DNA of 64,000 nucleotides, from the NCBI RefSeq assembly GCF_003610405.1, contig NZ_RAQC01000001.1, positions 1,240,001 to 1,304,000 of the forward strand. The letters are read 5' to 3'. Below are positions 42,323 to 51,046 of the stretch, piece after piece. Each line of letters begins with the position of its first letter. Position 1 is the stretch's first letter. This DNA is from Microbacterium sp. AG238 (GTDB lineage: Bacteria; Actinomycetota; Actinomycetes; Actinomycetales; Microbacteriaceae). The notes under the pieces were generated by a model. The model was not told the DNA's origin. It did no database searches and saw only the letters and a program-made list of their open reading frames with translations. The position numbers were made by a program, and so were the translations under genes.

Positions 42323-43927
42323 ATGCAGAACTTCGATCATGACGTTGTCATCGTCGGTGCCGGGCCCGCGGGTCTCAGCGCCGCGCAGATGCTCGGGCGC
42401 GCCCGCCGCCGCACGCTCGTTGTCGACTCCGACAGCCCGCGCAACCGATTCGCCGAGCACATGCACGCCGTCGTGGGCTTCGACGGCACCGCGCCGGCGG
42501 AGCTGCGGCGACGCGGTCGCGACGAAGCGGGAGCGTACGGCGTCGGCTTCCGCACCGCGCGCGTCGAGCGGGTCGGCGAGATCGACGGCGGCCTCGAGGT
42601 CGTGCTCGCGGGCGATGAGCGCCTCACGACACGCGCACTCCTGATCGCCACCGGGGTCACCGACCGCCTGCCCGACATCCCGGGCCTCGCCGAGCGATGG
42701 GGCCGGACCGTGCTCCATTGCCCCTACTGCCACGGCTGGGAGGTGCGCGATCGGCTCATCGGCGTGCTGGCGACATCGCCGATGAGCCTGCACCAGATCG
42801 AACTGCTCCGGCAGTGGAGCCCCGACGTCGTGGCCTTCACCGCCGCGGCGGGCGAGCTCAGCGACGACGTCCGGGAGCGGCTTCGCGCCCGCGGCATCCG
42901 CACCGTCGCCTCACCCGTGGTGGCCGTGACCGGCCCGGACGACGCGGCAGAGGAGGCCGACGGCGGTGCCATCGGCGCCGTCCTGACCGCCGACGGACAG
43001 CGCGTCGCGATCGACGCGATCTTCACCGGCGGGCTGCTCGAACCCCAAGACGGCTTCGTCGCCGAGCTCGACCTCGCACGCACCGACGGACCGGTCGGCT
43101 CGTTCATCGCCGTCGACGCGGCGGGAGCCACGAGCCACCCCCTCGTGTGGGCTGCCGGCAACGTGGCGGCGCCGATGGCGAACGTCCCCCTCTCGATGGG
43201 CGCCGGATCGATGGCCGGCGCGGCGATCAACGGCGCTCTGGTCGCCCGCGACGCCGCGGCAGCGGTCGAGCGTCGCCGCGGCCACGCCGCCGACTGGGAG
43301 GCCCGCTACGCCGAGACCGACCGGGCCTGGTCGGGCCGGGTCAACGAGACGACCTCGACCGTGATCGCGGAGCTCGAGGCGGCGGGCTCACTCACACCGA
43401 CGACCGCGCTCGACCTCGGCTGCGGCGAGGGCGGCGATGCGCTGTGGCTCGCGTCGCGCGGGTGGTCGGTGACCGGTGTCGACCTGTCGCCGACCGCGGT
43501 CGCACGCGCCCGCGCCGCCGCCCGCGAGGCTCAGCTCGAGGCGACGTTCGTCGCGGGCGAGATCGACGCCGCGGAGCTCGGGGAGTTCGACCTGGTGACG
43601 ACGAGCTTCCTGCACTCGTGGGATCCGGGGTTCTCCCGTATCCCGCTTCTGCGCGCGGCCCTTCGCCACGTCGCTCCCGGCGGCCGGCTCCTCGTGGTGT
43701 CGCATGTCGGCGGTCCGCCCGCCGAACCGGAATCCTCGGTCGCGCACGAGCATCCGGCGCTCGCGACGCCCGCGGAGGAACGCGCCGCACTCGACCTCGA
43801 TCCGGCCGAGTGGGTCGTCGAGCGCGAGGAGATCCGCGAGCGCCCAGCCCGCGCCGAATCCTCCCCCGCAGCATCCGCCCCCGCGCATCTGCTGGACGGC
43901 GTCCTCCTGCTCCGCCGCCTCCCCTGA
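42323..43927 (+). CDS. thioredoxin-reductase-like oxidoreductase fused to a SAM methyltransferase
   Basis: The 534-residue protein has two parts. Residues 1-300 are an FAD/NAD(P)H flavoprotein: GAGPAG at 12-17, ATGVTDRLPDIPG, redox pair C133/C136 in LHCPYCHGW, and VWAAGNVAAP. Residues about 330-530 are a class I methyltransferase (TALDLGCGEGGDALWLASRGW, VTGVDLSP). The fusion would place a dithiol reductase beside a methyl donor site; the substrate is unknown. ATG 42323 is preferred over 42311 because GATGCT is 7 nt before it. It is under the XRE operator and bracketed by palindromes. Confidence 0.88.
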   Translation: MQNFDHDVVIVGAGPAGLSAAQMLGRARRRTLVVDSDSPRNRFAEHMHAVVGFDGTAPAELRRRGRDEAGAYGVGFRTARVERVGEIDGGLEVVLAGDERLTTRALLIATGVTDRLPDIPGLAERWGRTVLHCPYCHGWEVRDRLIGVLATSPMSLHQIELLRQWSPDVVAFTAAAGELSDDVRERLRARGIRTVASPVVAVTGPDDAAEEADGGAIGAVLTADGQRVAIDAIFTGGLLEPQDGFVAELDLARTDGPVGSFIAVDAAGATSHPLVWAAGNVAAPMANVPLSMGAGSMAGAAINGALVARDAAAAVERRRGHAADWEARYAETDRAWSGRVNETTSTVIAELEAAGSLTPTTALDLGCGEGGDALWLASRGWSVTGVDLSPTAVARARAAAREAQLEATFVAGEIDAAELGEFDLVTTSFLHSWDPGFSRIPLLRAALRHVAPGGRLLVVSHVGGPPAEPESSVAHEHPALATPAEERAALDLDPAEWVVEREEIRERPARAESSPAASAPAHLLDGVLLLRRLP

Positions 43928-43939
43928 CCCGCCGACAAA

Positions 43940-44007
43940 AACGTCGACTCGCCAGAATCTGCGGATGCCGGAGGTCCGGCATCCGCGATTCGTGGCGAGT
44001 CGACGTT
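43940..44007 (+). repeat. branched palindrome, copy B (68 bp)
   Basis: AACGTCGACTCGCCA (43940-43954) pairs with TGGCGAGTCGACGTT (43993-44007). The inner GCGGATGCCGG/CCGGCATCCGC arms are the same as in copy A. The spacer here is GAATC facing GATTC, where copy A has GAAA facing TTTC, so pairing is kept while sequence changes. It lies between convergent genes. Confidence 0.88.
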
Positions 44008-44019
44008 CGGGGACGGGGG

Positions 44020-46125
44020 CTACTTCTCCAGGATCAGGAGAGGGGCGCCGGCCGTCGTGGAGCCGAGGCCGACCGGGTCGACCGTCGCGAACGCATCGCC
44101 GTTGAGGACGATGACCGGTGTGATCAGCGGGTAGCCCGCCTTCTCGATCACCGAGCGGTCGAACGTCACCAGGGGCGTACCCTGCTCGACACGGTCGCCC
44201 GCCTTGACGTGGACCTCGAAGCCCTCGCCCTTCAGGTTGACGGTGTCGATGCCGACGTGGATGAGCAGTTCCACGCCGTTGTCGAGCTCGAGCCCGAACG
44301 CGTGACCGGTCGGCTGGGCAGCCGCGACGGTCCCGGCACCCGGCGAGACGACCGTGTTGCCCGTCGGCTCGATCGCGACACCCGGGCCCATGACACCTCC
44401 GCCGAAGACTGGATCGGGCACCTCAGAAAGCGCGACCACCGTGCCGTCGAGCGGCGACGCGATCTCGATCGCAGCAGACACCTCGTCGGTGGCGCCGGGC
44501 TTCTCGAGCGTCGCGGTCGCGGTTCCCCGCGGCGTCTCCGCGGGCGTCGTGGTCGACGAGCCCGCGGTCGTGGTCGCCGCACCTGCGCCGGCGGGCGCTG
44601 CCGCAGCACCGGCAGCCGTCGCACCGGCCTTGGCCTCGGCCTTGTCGCGCTGCGCCTCGAACTCGGCGCGCTGCTCGGGCGTGCGGTAGTCGCTGATGAT
44701 GACGAGCACCATCGCCACGACGAACGCGGAGAGCACGGCGATGCCGTAGAGGATGACCGAGTCGAACGCCGGGATCGTCAGCAGCGAGGTGAACACGAAC
44801 GCCTGCGTCTTCACGCCGCCGCCGATGCCGATGATGAGGCCGCCCACGAGGCATCCGACGAGCATCCGGGGGTAGATGCGCTTGAACCGCAGGTGGATGC
44901 CGTACAGCGACGGCTCCGAGATGCCGCCGAGCAGACCGGCCGCGAGGGCACCCGTCGCGGTCTGACGCATCTGCTTGTCACGGGCACGCCACGAGATCCA
45001 CAGCACACCGGCGGTCGCGCCGAAGCACGCGAAGTTCCACGCACCCATGGGGCCCTGGATGAAGTCGTAGCCGAGGGTCTGGATGTTCAGCAGCATGACC
45101 GCGTTGATCGGCCAGTGCAGACCGAGCGGCACCATGAACGGGTATGCGAGCGGGATGACGATCGCGAAGATGAACGGCGAGAAGTCGTTGATCGAGCTCA
45201 GGAGGTTCGCGAGACCGGCACCCGCGTACACGCCGATAGGGCCGATGAGGAAGGCCGTGAGCGGGATCATGATCAGCATCGCCAGGAACGGCACGAAGAT
45301 CAGCTGGATGTTCTCGGGGATGATCTTGCGCAGCCCCTTCCACAGCAGACCGAGCACGCCCGCCATGAGCAGCGGCGGGAACACCTGCGAGCTGTAGTCG
45401 AAGACCGTCAGCGGGAGACCGAACACCGAGACGGTGGTGATGTCCGATCCGAGGAAGTTGATCTGCTGGGCGCTCTCGTGGCTGGCCAGCCCCGAGAACT
45501 GGGGCAGCATGACGACGGCCATGATCGCGAACCCGACCCATGGGTCGGCGCCGACCTTCTTGGCCGCGTTGTAGGCGACCATGAGCGGCAGGAAGATGAA
45601 GACGCACTGCCACATCAGGTTGATGAACTGCCACGACGGGTCGAGGACGACGCCCGGGGCGTTCCAGGCGGGGATGACGCCGAGGGTCGCCATCAGCGCC
45701 ATGAAGGTGATGAACAGCGACGCACCCAGGAGCGCGCCGAGAATGGGGCGGAACGAGTCGGACAGGAACTCGAACAGGGAGTCGAGCCAGGCGACCTTGC
45801 CGCGGGGGCCCTTCGCGCGCTCGCGCGCCTTCACCGAATCGATGTCGTCTTCGTCGACCGCGCCGCCGCCGGCGCCCGACATCGCGGGGAGCGCGTTGAT
45901 GTCGTTGTAGACGTTCTGGACGGCGCCGCCGATGACGACCTGGTAGCGGTTCCCCGCCTGCGGGACGGCGCCCATGACGCCGGGGATCGCCTCGACCGTC
46001 GACTGATCGACGTTCGAGGAATCGCGCAGTTGGAAACGCAGGCGCGTGGCGCAGTGAGTCAGACTCTCGATGTTTCCTGGACCGCCGACGGCGTCGACGA
46101 TCGATTCAGCGGGGCTTGTCGCCAT
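44020..46125 (-). CDS. PTS permease EIIBCA (beta-glucoside/sucrose family)
   Basis: This 701-residue single-chain permease has the domains EIIB (about 1-90, phospho-Cys C25 in HCATRLRF), EIIC with about ten helices (about 110-480, including GGISEPSLYGI), a linker rich in Ala, Thr and Pro, and EIIA (about 550-701, with the phospho-His in LLIHVGIDTVNL). It imports and phosphorylates a sugar. Family resemblance suggests a beta-glucoside, sucrose or trehalose, but no glycosidase or regulator is adjacent. AGGAGAAGAGCC precedes the ATG. Confidence 0.9.
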   Translation of the reverse strand: MATSPAESIVDAVGGPGNIESLTHCATRLRFQLRDSSNVDQSTVEAIPGVMGAVPQAGNRYQVVIGGAVQNVYNDINALPAMSGAGGGAVDEDDIDSVKARERAKGPRGKVAWLDSLFEFLSDSFRPILGALLGASLFITFMALMATLGVIPAWNAPGVVLDPSWQFINLMWQCVFIFLPLMVAYNAAKKVGADPWVGFAIMAVVMLPQFSGLASHESAQQINFLGSDITTVSVFGLPLTVFDYSSQVFPPLLMAGVLGLLWKGLRKIIPENIQLIFVPFLAMLIMIPLTAFLIGPIGVYAGAGLANLLSSINDFSPFIFAIVIPLAYPFMVPLGLHWPINAVMLLNIQTLGYDFIQGPMGAWNFACFGATAGVLWISWRARDKQMRQTATGALAAGLLGGISEPSLYGIHLRFKRIYPRMLVGCLVGGLIIGIGGGVKTQAFVFTSLLTIPAFDSVILYGIAVLSAFVVAMVLVIISDYRTPEQRAEFEAQRDKAEAKAGATAAGAAAAPAGAGAATTTAGSSTTTPAETPRGTATATLEKPGATDEVSAAIEIASPLDGTVVALSEVPDPVFGGGVMGPGVAIEPTGNTVVSPGAGTVAAAQPTGHAFGLELDNGVELLIHVGIDTVNLKGEGFEVHVKAGDRVEQGTPLVTFDRSVIEKAGYPLITPVIVLNGDAFATVDPVGLGSTTAGAPLLILEK

Positions 46126-46172
46126 GGCTCTTCTCCTGTTCTCCGACGGGTGGCCGGAGTTCTTCGCCCGGA

Positions 46173-46178
46173 ACTTTA
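46173..46178 (-). promoter_or_regulatory. possible -10 element of the PTS gene
   Basis: TAAAGT on the minus strand lies about 48 nt before the ATG. It is flanked by an imperfect inverted repeat (CCCGGAACT near 46167 and AGTTCGCCGGG near 46186), which may be an operator. Confidence 0.35.
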
Positions 46179-46213
46179 CCCTGAGAGTTCGCCGGGAACG
46201 AGGGGTTGACCCG

Positions 46214-47722
46214 TCATGGCCTGACCACACTCGCTTCCGCTCCCCCGGACGAAGATCTCGGCGCACGTCGGGCTCGGATCCCCTGCACGATCGCATCGCC
46301 GATCACGAATGCCGCGAGTGGCACCCCGACGAGAGGAAGGGCGTATCCGATGCCGATCGCGGCGGCGACGACGAGGGCGACCGCCCACACCGGTGCGTTC
46401 GGCAGTGCGTCGCCGGGAACCGCTCCCATTCGACGGGCACCGTCGCGCGTGGGGCGGCGTCTCCACCACATGAGGTAGCCCAGCACGACCATCACGGCGA
46501 TGCCCGCGGCGACGACGAACAGGACGAGCTGGTTCACCAGTCCGAACATCGACCCCATGTGGAGGTCGACGGCCCAGCGCGCGAGCTTCGCCATGACGGG
46601 GTAGTCGGCGAAATCCACCCGATCGACGACCGCGAGCGTGTCGCCGTCGACCGCGACCGCATCGACCTCGGTCGGGAAGCTCCGCTGGATCTCCTGGACG
46701 ACCCAGGCCTGCCCCGCCGAGGCGGGCGGCCGGATCTCGATGAGCCCGACGTTCACGTTCTCGGTGCGGGCGACCGCGAGCACGTCGTCGAACGTGTCGG
46801 GCGACACCGTCGCCGTCGGCGCGGTGATGACGCCATGATCGGCGTGGGTGCCGGCGCTCGATCCGGCGGCCGAAGCGGCGTCGCCGAGGTCAGTCGTCAG
46901 CGTCGGGTTCTGCCACGACAGCGCGGCACGAAGCGTCGAGACGTTCGCTCCGCCGTAGGTCGACCACGTGATGCCGGACGCCGAGAGGAAGAGCGCCCCG
47001 ACGACGAGCCACACCCCGAGCGACGCATGCCATCCGAAGACCCTGCGATAGCCTGTGGCGCCGCGCTTCGGACGGAGCAGGTCCTTCTTCACGCGCGCCC
47101 GGCGCAGCCGCGCCAGCCAGAGGGCGAGTCCTACCACGACGACGATGCCGAGCCATGAGGCGGCGACCTCACTGTAGAGGCGACCGGGCTCGCCGAGGTG
47201 GAGGTTGCGGTGCAGATCGCTCACCCACGCGCGGATGGGCAGCGCTCCGCTCGTGCCGTACACCGTGAGGTCGCCGCGGATCTCGCCGGTGCCCGGGTCG
47301 ACGAAGACGGCACGGGTCTCGCTCGGTCCGAGGCCTTCCTGCGCGAACATGACACGCGTCGTGTCGCCGGCTTCCGGCGCGGGCCGGACGGCGGCGAGGG
47401 ATGCGCCCTCGCCGATGTACGCCTGCGCGACGCGGACCTGGTCGCCGATCGAGAGTGCCGTCTCGGTGACGGGCGCGCTGAGCTCGTGGGCGTAGACGGC
47501 ACGCTCGAGCTGCGGCGTCACGACGTAGATCGCGCCGCTGAGGGCGGCGATCAGGATGAACGGGCCGACCAGGATGCCGGCGAAGAAGTGGATGCGCAGC
47601 AGCAGCGGCATCGCCCACGAGCGGCGTGGGGCAGGCGGAGCGTGTTCGCGCGTCGGGGTGACGGGTGCGCCGTCGCGGTCGGAAGCGCCGCCTGCGGGCG
47701 TGCGCGACTCGGTGATGGACAT
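46214..47722 (-). CDS. PepSY-domain membrane protein (PiuB-like)
   Basis: This 502-residue protein has a Pro/Arg-rich head, helix 1 (LLLRIHFFAGILVGPFILIAALSG), an outside PepSY region, helix 2, a large outside domain, and two or three helices near the C-terminus. The motifs RAWVSDLHRNLHLGEPGR and GWHASLGVWLVVGALFLSASG carry the conserved His residues of the PiuB/PepSY_TM family. This family is linked to iron or copper handling and possible flavin/heme-based reduction at the membrane. GAGGAGACCC precedes the ATG. Confidence 0.88.
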   Translation of the reverse strand: MSITESRTPAGGASDRDGAPVTPTREHAPPAPRRSWAMPLLLRIHFFAGILVGPFILIAALSGAIYVVTPQLERAVYAHELSAPVTETALSIGDQVRVAQAYIGEGASLAAVRPAPEAGDTTRVMFAQEGLGPSETRAVFVDPGTGEIRGDLTVYGTSGALPIRAWVSDLHRNLHLGEPGRLYSEVAASWLGIVVVVGLALWLARLRRARVKKDLLRPKRGATGYRRVFGWHASLGVWLVVGALFLSASGITWSTYGGANVSTLRAALSWQNPTLTTDLGDAASAAGSSAGTHADHGVITAPTATVSPDTFDDVLAVARTENVNVGLIEIRPPASAGQAWVVQEIQRSFPTEVDAVAVDGDTLAVVDRVDFADYPVMAKLARWAVDLHMGSMFGLVNQLVLFVVAAGIAVMVVLGYLMWWRRRPTRDGARRMGAVPGDALPNAPVWAVALVVAAAIGIGYALPLVGVPLAAFVIGDAIVQGIRARRAPRSSSGGAEASVVRP

Positions 47723-47803
47723 GGGTCTCCTCGGTCGTCGGGGTGCCGGCGCGCGGAGAAGGTTCGGCGCGCACGACGCATCGCCCCGACGGTCGCCGAG
47801 GCG

Positions 47804-48457
47804 TCAGGAAGCGAGGAGTGCGGGCGGGCCGCGGCGGGCGGGAGCCGCCAGGAGAGCTCGGAGGCGCGGCATACCGACGCTCGCCGTCAGCGGGCGCACC
47901 CGCGGCGGCATCTGGACGCGAGGGAGGGCGCCTCGGGTCACGGTACGCAGTCGCAGCGCGATCCGCCGGGCGATGTCCGACAGGGCCGCGACGAGCTGCT
48001 CGCCGCGATGGAGCAGAAGCGTCGTCACTGCGGCGGCCAGCACGTGGGCCACGAGCATCGCGGCATCCGGTGCGACCCCGGCCAGCGCACCCGGCACACC
48101 GGGTATAGCGAGGGATGCCGGCAGCGACATATGTCCCGCATGCAGGCTGAACGGACCCGTCTGGCCCGCGGCATCGGGCGCGCCCGGCGTCGAGCCTGCA
48201 AGCGGGACGACCCCGAGCGCGAACATGACGTGGAAGAGCGCCTGCGCGGCGGTGACGGCCACCCCGAGGCGAACGACCGAGAGACGCCGCCCGACGACGA
48301 GAAGGCTCACCATCAGCGAGAGCGCCCACGGTAGCGCGGCGCCCAGGGGCGAAGGCGGTTCGCCTCCCGCCGCGACGTGCGAGAGCAGCGCGACGAACGT
48401 CGCCAGGGTCGCGGCGGCGACGGCTCTCAGCGCGCGCTGGTGGCGAGGGGAGGTCAC
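47804..48457 (-). CDS. 217-residue membrane protein beside the PepSY gene
   Basis: Five or so hydrophobic helices are followed by a basic Arg/Pro-rich C-terminal tail. A His/Met-containing outside loop (FSLHAGHMSLPAS) may bind metal. The GTG at 48457 (MTSPRHQRALRA) is chosen because the first helix follows directly. It lies between luxS and the PepSY gene on the same strand; its function may be tied to metal handling, but I do not recognise the family. Confidence 0.6.
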   Translation of the reverse strand: MTSPRHQRALRAVAAATLATFVALLSHVAAGGEPPSPLGAALPWALSLMVSLLVVGRRLSVVRLGVAVTAAQALFHVMFALGVVPLAGSTPGAPDAAGQTGPFSLHAGHMSLPASLAIPGVPGALAGVAPDAAMLVAHVLAAAVTTLLLHRGEQLVAALSDIARRIALRLRTVTRGALPRVQMPPRVRPLTASVGMPRLRALLAAPARRGPPALLAS

Positions 48458-48494
48458 GTCGCGGCGGTCAGTCGGTCGATCGGTCGGGCGGTCG

Positions 48495-48968
48495 TCAGAC
48501 TCCGACGCGGGAGAAGGCGTCGAGGCTGATGCCCTGATCGAGCACGGTCTTCGACCACTCGCGGGCCGAGTGCAGGGAGTGGTCGCGGTAGTTGCCGCAC
48601 TCGAGCGCGGAGACGCCCGGGATGTCGGCCTCGACCGCCTCATCGGCGATGAAGCGCAGGCTCCCCGTCAGTGCGGCGACGACGTCGGCGACCTCGGGCT
48701 CGCCCCACATCAGCAGGTGGAATCCGGTGCGGCAACCGAAGGGCGAGATGTCGATGACACCGTCGATGCGGTCACGGAGGAGGCCGGCGAGCATGTGCTC
48801 GATGGTGTGGATGCCGGCGGTCGGGATCTCGCCCGCGTTGGGCTGCACGAACCGCACGTCGAAGTTCGTGATGGTTCCGCCGCCCGGACCGTGCTCGACC
48901 CCGATGCGCCGCACATACGGGGCGATCACGGCGGTGTGGTCCAGCGTGAAGCTCTCGATTTCAGCCAT
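48495..48968 (-). CDS. luxS: S-ribosylhomocysteine lyase
   Basis: This 157-residue enzyme splits S-ribosylhomocysteine to homocysteine and DPD, the precursor of autoinducer-2. The metal ligands H54 and H58 (HTIEHM, with general base E57) and C124 (LECGNYRDH) are present, and C79 lies in PFGCRTGFH. The ATG at 48968 follows GGGAGGAAACC. It is part of the activated methyl cycle; a nucleosidase-like gene at 7599 could supply its substrate. It is divergent from the wall-lytic gene. Confidence 0.96.
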   Translation of the reverse strand: MAEIESFTLDHTAVIAPYVRRIGVEHGPGGGTITNFDVRFVQPNAGEIPTAGIHTIEHMLAGLLRDRIDGVIDISPFGCRTGFHLLMWGEPEVADVVAALTGSLRFIADEAVEADIPGVSALECGNYRDHSLHSAREWSKTVLDQGISLDAFSRVGV

Positions 48969-49198
48969 GGTTTCCTCCCTCGGCGCGGGCGGTCGGACAG
49001 CAGACACAGCCCGTCGTTCCGGCCAGATTAGCCCGCCGAGCCGCGGGGTCGGCCCACCCCCGCTCCCAGGTTACGTCCAGGGACTGTCCGGGACTCGTCC
49101 AGACTCACCGCGCAGACTCGGGGAGTTTTGTGCGTCCGCCCGAGACGCCCGCCGCCTGTCGCGGTGCCCGCAAACATCGAAGGACCGCCCCTGTTCGC

Positions 49199-50233
49199 AT
49201 GACTTCTTCGTCAAGCCAGCCCACCCGCCGCGACCTGCGGCGCTCCACCAGCTCCAGCTCCACCAGCTCCACCACCTCCGCATCCCGCCGCTTCGTCCGC
49301 CCCGCCGCCCTCACTCTCGGGCTGGCCCTGGGCCTGACAGCGGTCGTCGGCACGACCGCTTCGGCCGCCCTTCCCACCGCTTCGGGTCCCGCACCCGTCA
49401 TGCAGCGCGCCGCGCTCGTGACCGCCGCGGCGACCTCGACGGCCAAGCCGCTCAGCGCGATCGAGCAGGCCACGAGCGACGCGGTCGCCGCAGCCGAGGC
49501 ATCCGTCGTCGAGGCCGCGACCGTGACCGGCGACGTGTCCGCGGCCGCCCTCCCCATCGAGGGCGACACGACGATCGACACCGCGCAGCTTCGTGAGCGT
49601 ATCGAGGGTCTGAAGCAGACCGACGTCATCCCGACGCTGCTCCTCCCCGACCTGACCGACAAGCTGGTCGACGCGACCGATGACGTGCAGGCCGAGACGT
49701 CCGACCTGCGCGGGCGCCTCGAGGCGGCGCAGGCGCAGAAGGCAGCCGAGGAAGAGGCCGCTCGCATCGCCGCTGAGGAGGCTGCAGCAGCCGAGGCCGC
49801 CGCACAGGCCAAGGCCGAGGAAGAAGCCGCCGCCGCCGCGGCCGCACAGCGCTCGACCAGCTCGCGTTCGTCGTCCTCGTCGTCGGCTGCGCCCGCTGCT
49901 TCTGCGGTCGCCTCGACGGGTGACAACTCGCCCGGCGCCGCACAGGAGGCCGCGAGCAGCATGCTCGGCGAGTTCGGTTGGGGCCAGGACCAGTTCTCGT
50001 GCCTCGTCTCGCTCTGGAACAAGGAGTCGGGCTGGAACTACCAGGCCTACAACAGCGGCAGCGGCGCCTACGGCATCCCGCAGGCGCTCCCCGGCAGCAA
50101 GATGGCGTCGGCCGGCGGCGACTGGCAGACCAGTGCCGTCACGCAGGTCCGCTGGGGCCTCGGCTACATCTCCGGCCGCTACGGCTCGCCGTGCGGCGCG
50201 TGGGGCCACTCCCAGTCGACCGGCTGGTACTGA
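49199..50233 (+). CDS. secreted lysozyme-like transglycosylase (APF C-terminal type)
   Basis: This 344-residue secreted protein has a long Ser/Arg-rich N-region, a signal helix (PAALTLGLALGLTAVVGTTASA, about 33-54), an Ala/Glu-rich coiled region (about 180-230), and a Ser-rich linker. The C-terminal lytic domain FGWGQDQFSCLVSLWNKESGW...YGIPQALPG has the catalytic Glu in NKESGWN and two Cys. It cuts peptidoglycan or modifies the wall during growth. The upstream 230-nt gap holds GGTTACG and short repeats of GTCCAG/GTCCGG but no clear promoter. Confidence 0.88.
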   Translation: MTSSSSQPTRRDLRRSTSSSSTSSTTSASRRFVRPAALTLGLALGLTAVVGTTASAALPTASGPAPVMQRAALVTAAATSTAKPLSAIEQATSDAVAAAEASVVEAATVTGDVSAAALPIEGDTTIDTAQLRERIEGLKQTDVIPTLLLPDLTDKLVDATDDVQAETSDLRGRLEAAQAQKAAEEEAARIAAEEAAAAEAAAQAKAEEEAAAAAAAQRSTSSRSSSSSSAAPAASAVASTGDNSPGAAQEAASSMLGEFGWGQDQFSCLVSLWNKESGWNYQAYNSGSGAYGIPQALPGSKMASAGGDWQTSAVTQVRWGLGYISGRYGSPCGAWGHSQSTGWY

Positions 50234-50244
50234 CCCGATAGCAG

Positions 50245-50304
50245 GCGAAAGCGCACGTCTGCACGGTCCGCTGACGCGGAGACCGTGCAGACGTGCGCTT
50301 TCGC
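50245..50304 (+). terminator. 24-bp perfect hairpin between convergent genes
   Basis: The 24-nt arm at 50245-50268 is the exact reverse complement of 50281-50304, with a 12-nt loop. It begins with GCGAAAGCGCACG. It lies 11 nt after the transglycosylase stop and 12 nt before the end of the minus-strand mini-ORF, so it works as a two-way terminator. Confidence 0.92.
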
Positions 50305-50316
50305 TGTGCCGGCGGG

Positions 50317-50448
50317 TCAGTCCTCGTCCGGGAGAGCCTCGTCGTCGAGGAGGTCGTCGCCCGTGACCTCGAGCGTCGGGGCCTCCTCGATCGGGTCGAT
50401 CGGCATCTCACCGGGTGCGACGAAGGGCACGTTTCCATTGAGACTCAT
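50317..50448 (-). CDS. 43-residue acidic mini-protein
   Basis: The reading frame from the ATG at 50448 is preceded by GGGAGGAACCCTC, a strong ribosome site. The product starts MSLNGNVPFVAPGEMPIDP and ends DDLLDDEALPDED, with no Cys, Trp or membrane helix. A strong hairpin follows its stop. The good start signal, terminator and lack of alternatives make it a likely real gene of unknown function. Confidence 0.7.
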   Translation of the reverse strand: MSLNGNVPFVAPGEMPIDPIEEAPTLEVTGDDLLDDEALPDED

Positions 50449-50588
50449 GAGGGTTCCTCCCTGCAGTTCGTGAACCGCTCACGCTACGACGATGCCCGGC
50501 CGCGGTCAGCCCCGTTGCCTCGCGGCGACGTCGGGTGTACCCGGTGTCGGTGGTCGGGGGTACCGTCGGTCGCGACGAGGAGGTCACC

Positions 50589-51023
50589 ATGAACAGGCTC
50601 GGCAACATCACCTTCTATGCAGACGATCCGCGGGCGCTCTCGCACTTCTGGTCGGATGTCTTCGGCTATCCCCGCCTCGACTGGCCCGACGACATGCGCC
50701 GGCAGCAGCTCGAGGCCGGTCTCACCGACGACGATCTCGACCGCCGAGGGCTCGCCGAAGATCCCGACGGCCGCGGGCCGCGCCTCTACTTCCATCACGC
50801 CGACGGCGCGAAGACGGGGCGCAACCGGCTGCACATCGACGTCTCGGTCGCACCCGCAGACGGCGAGCGCCGGGCCTCGCCGCAAGCCGTAGACGCCGAG
50901 AAGGATCGGCTCGTCGCGCTCGGCGCGAGCGTCGTCCGGCTCGTCGAGCAGCAGTGGGGCGCGTGGCCCGAGCGCTACTGGCAGATGACAGACCCCGAGG
51001 GCAACGAGTTCTGCCTCCAGTGA
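50589..51023 (+). CDS. VOC-superfamily (glyoxalase-like) protein
   Basis: This 144-residue protein has two beta-alpha-beta-beta-beta units: ITFYADDPRALSHFWSDVFG at the start and RLHIDVSV...EKDRLVALGASVV...MTDPEGNEFCL at the end. This is the glyoxalase_6 form common in actinobacteria. The metal ligands and substrate are not certain. GAGGAGGTCACC precedes the ATG. Confidence 0.87.
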   Translation: MNRLGNITFYADDPRALSHFWSDVFGYPRLDWPDDMRRQQLEAGLTDDDLDRRGLAEDPDGRGPRLYFHHADGAKTGRNRLHIDVSVAPADGERRASPQAVDAEKDRLVALGASVVRLVEQQWGAWPERYWQMTDPEGNEFCLQ

Positions 51024-51033
51024 CCACCCGTCA

Positions 51034-51046
51034 TAGGGTCGACGTC
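51034..51046 (+). promoter_or_regulatory. -10 element of the amidohydrolase gene
   Basis: TAGGGT at 51034-51039 is 7 nt before the ATG at 51047. Confidence 0.5.

Noticed and set aside
42697-46209. 1170-codon open frame on the plus strand
   Set aside because: It runs in a second frame through the fusion gene and then antisense to the PTS permease. Its product is a low-complexity Arg/Gly/Asp-rich string with no domain.
49009-49198. Promoter of the wall-lytic gene from the single GGTTACG
   Set aside because: Only one GTTAC unit is present without its 11-bp partner, and no convincing -10 follows.
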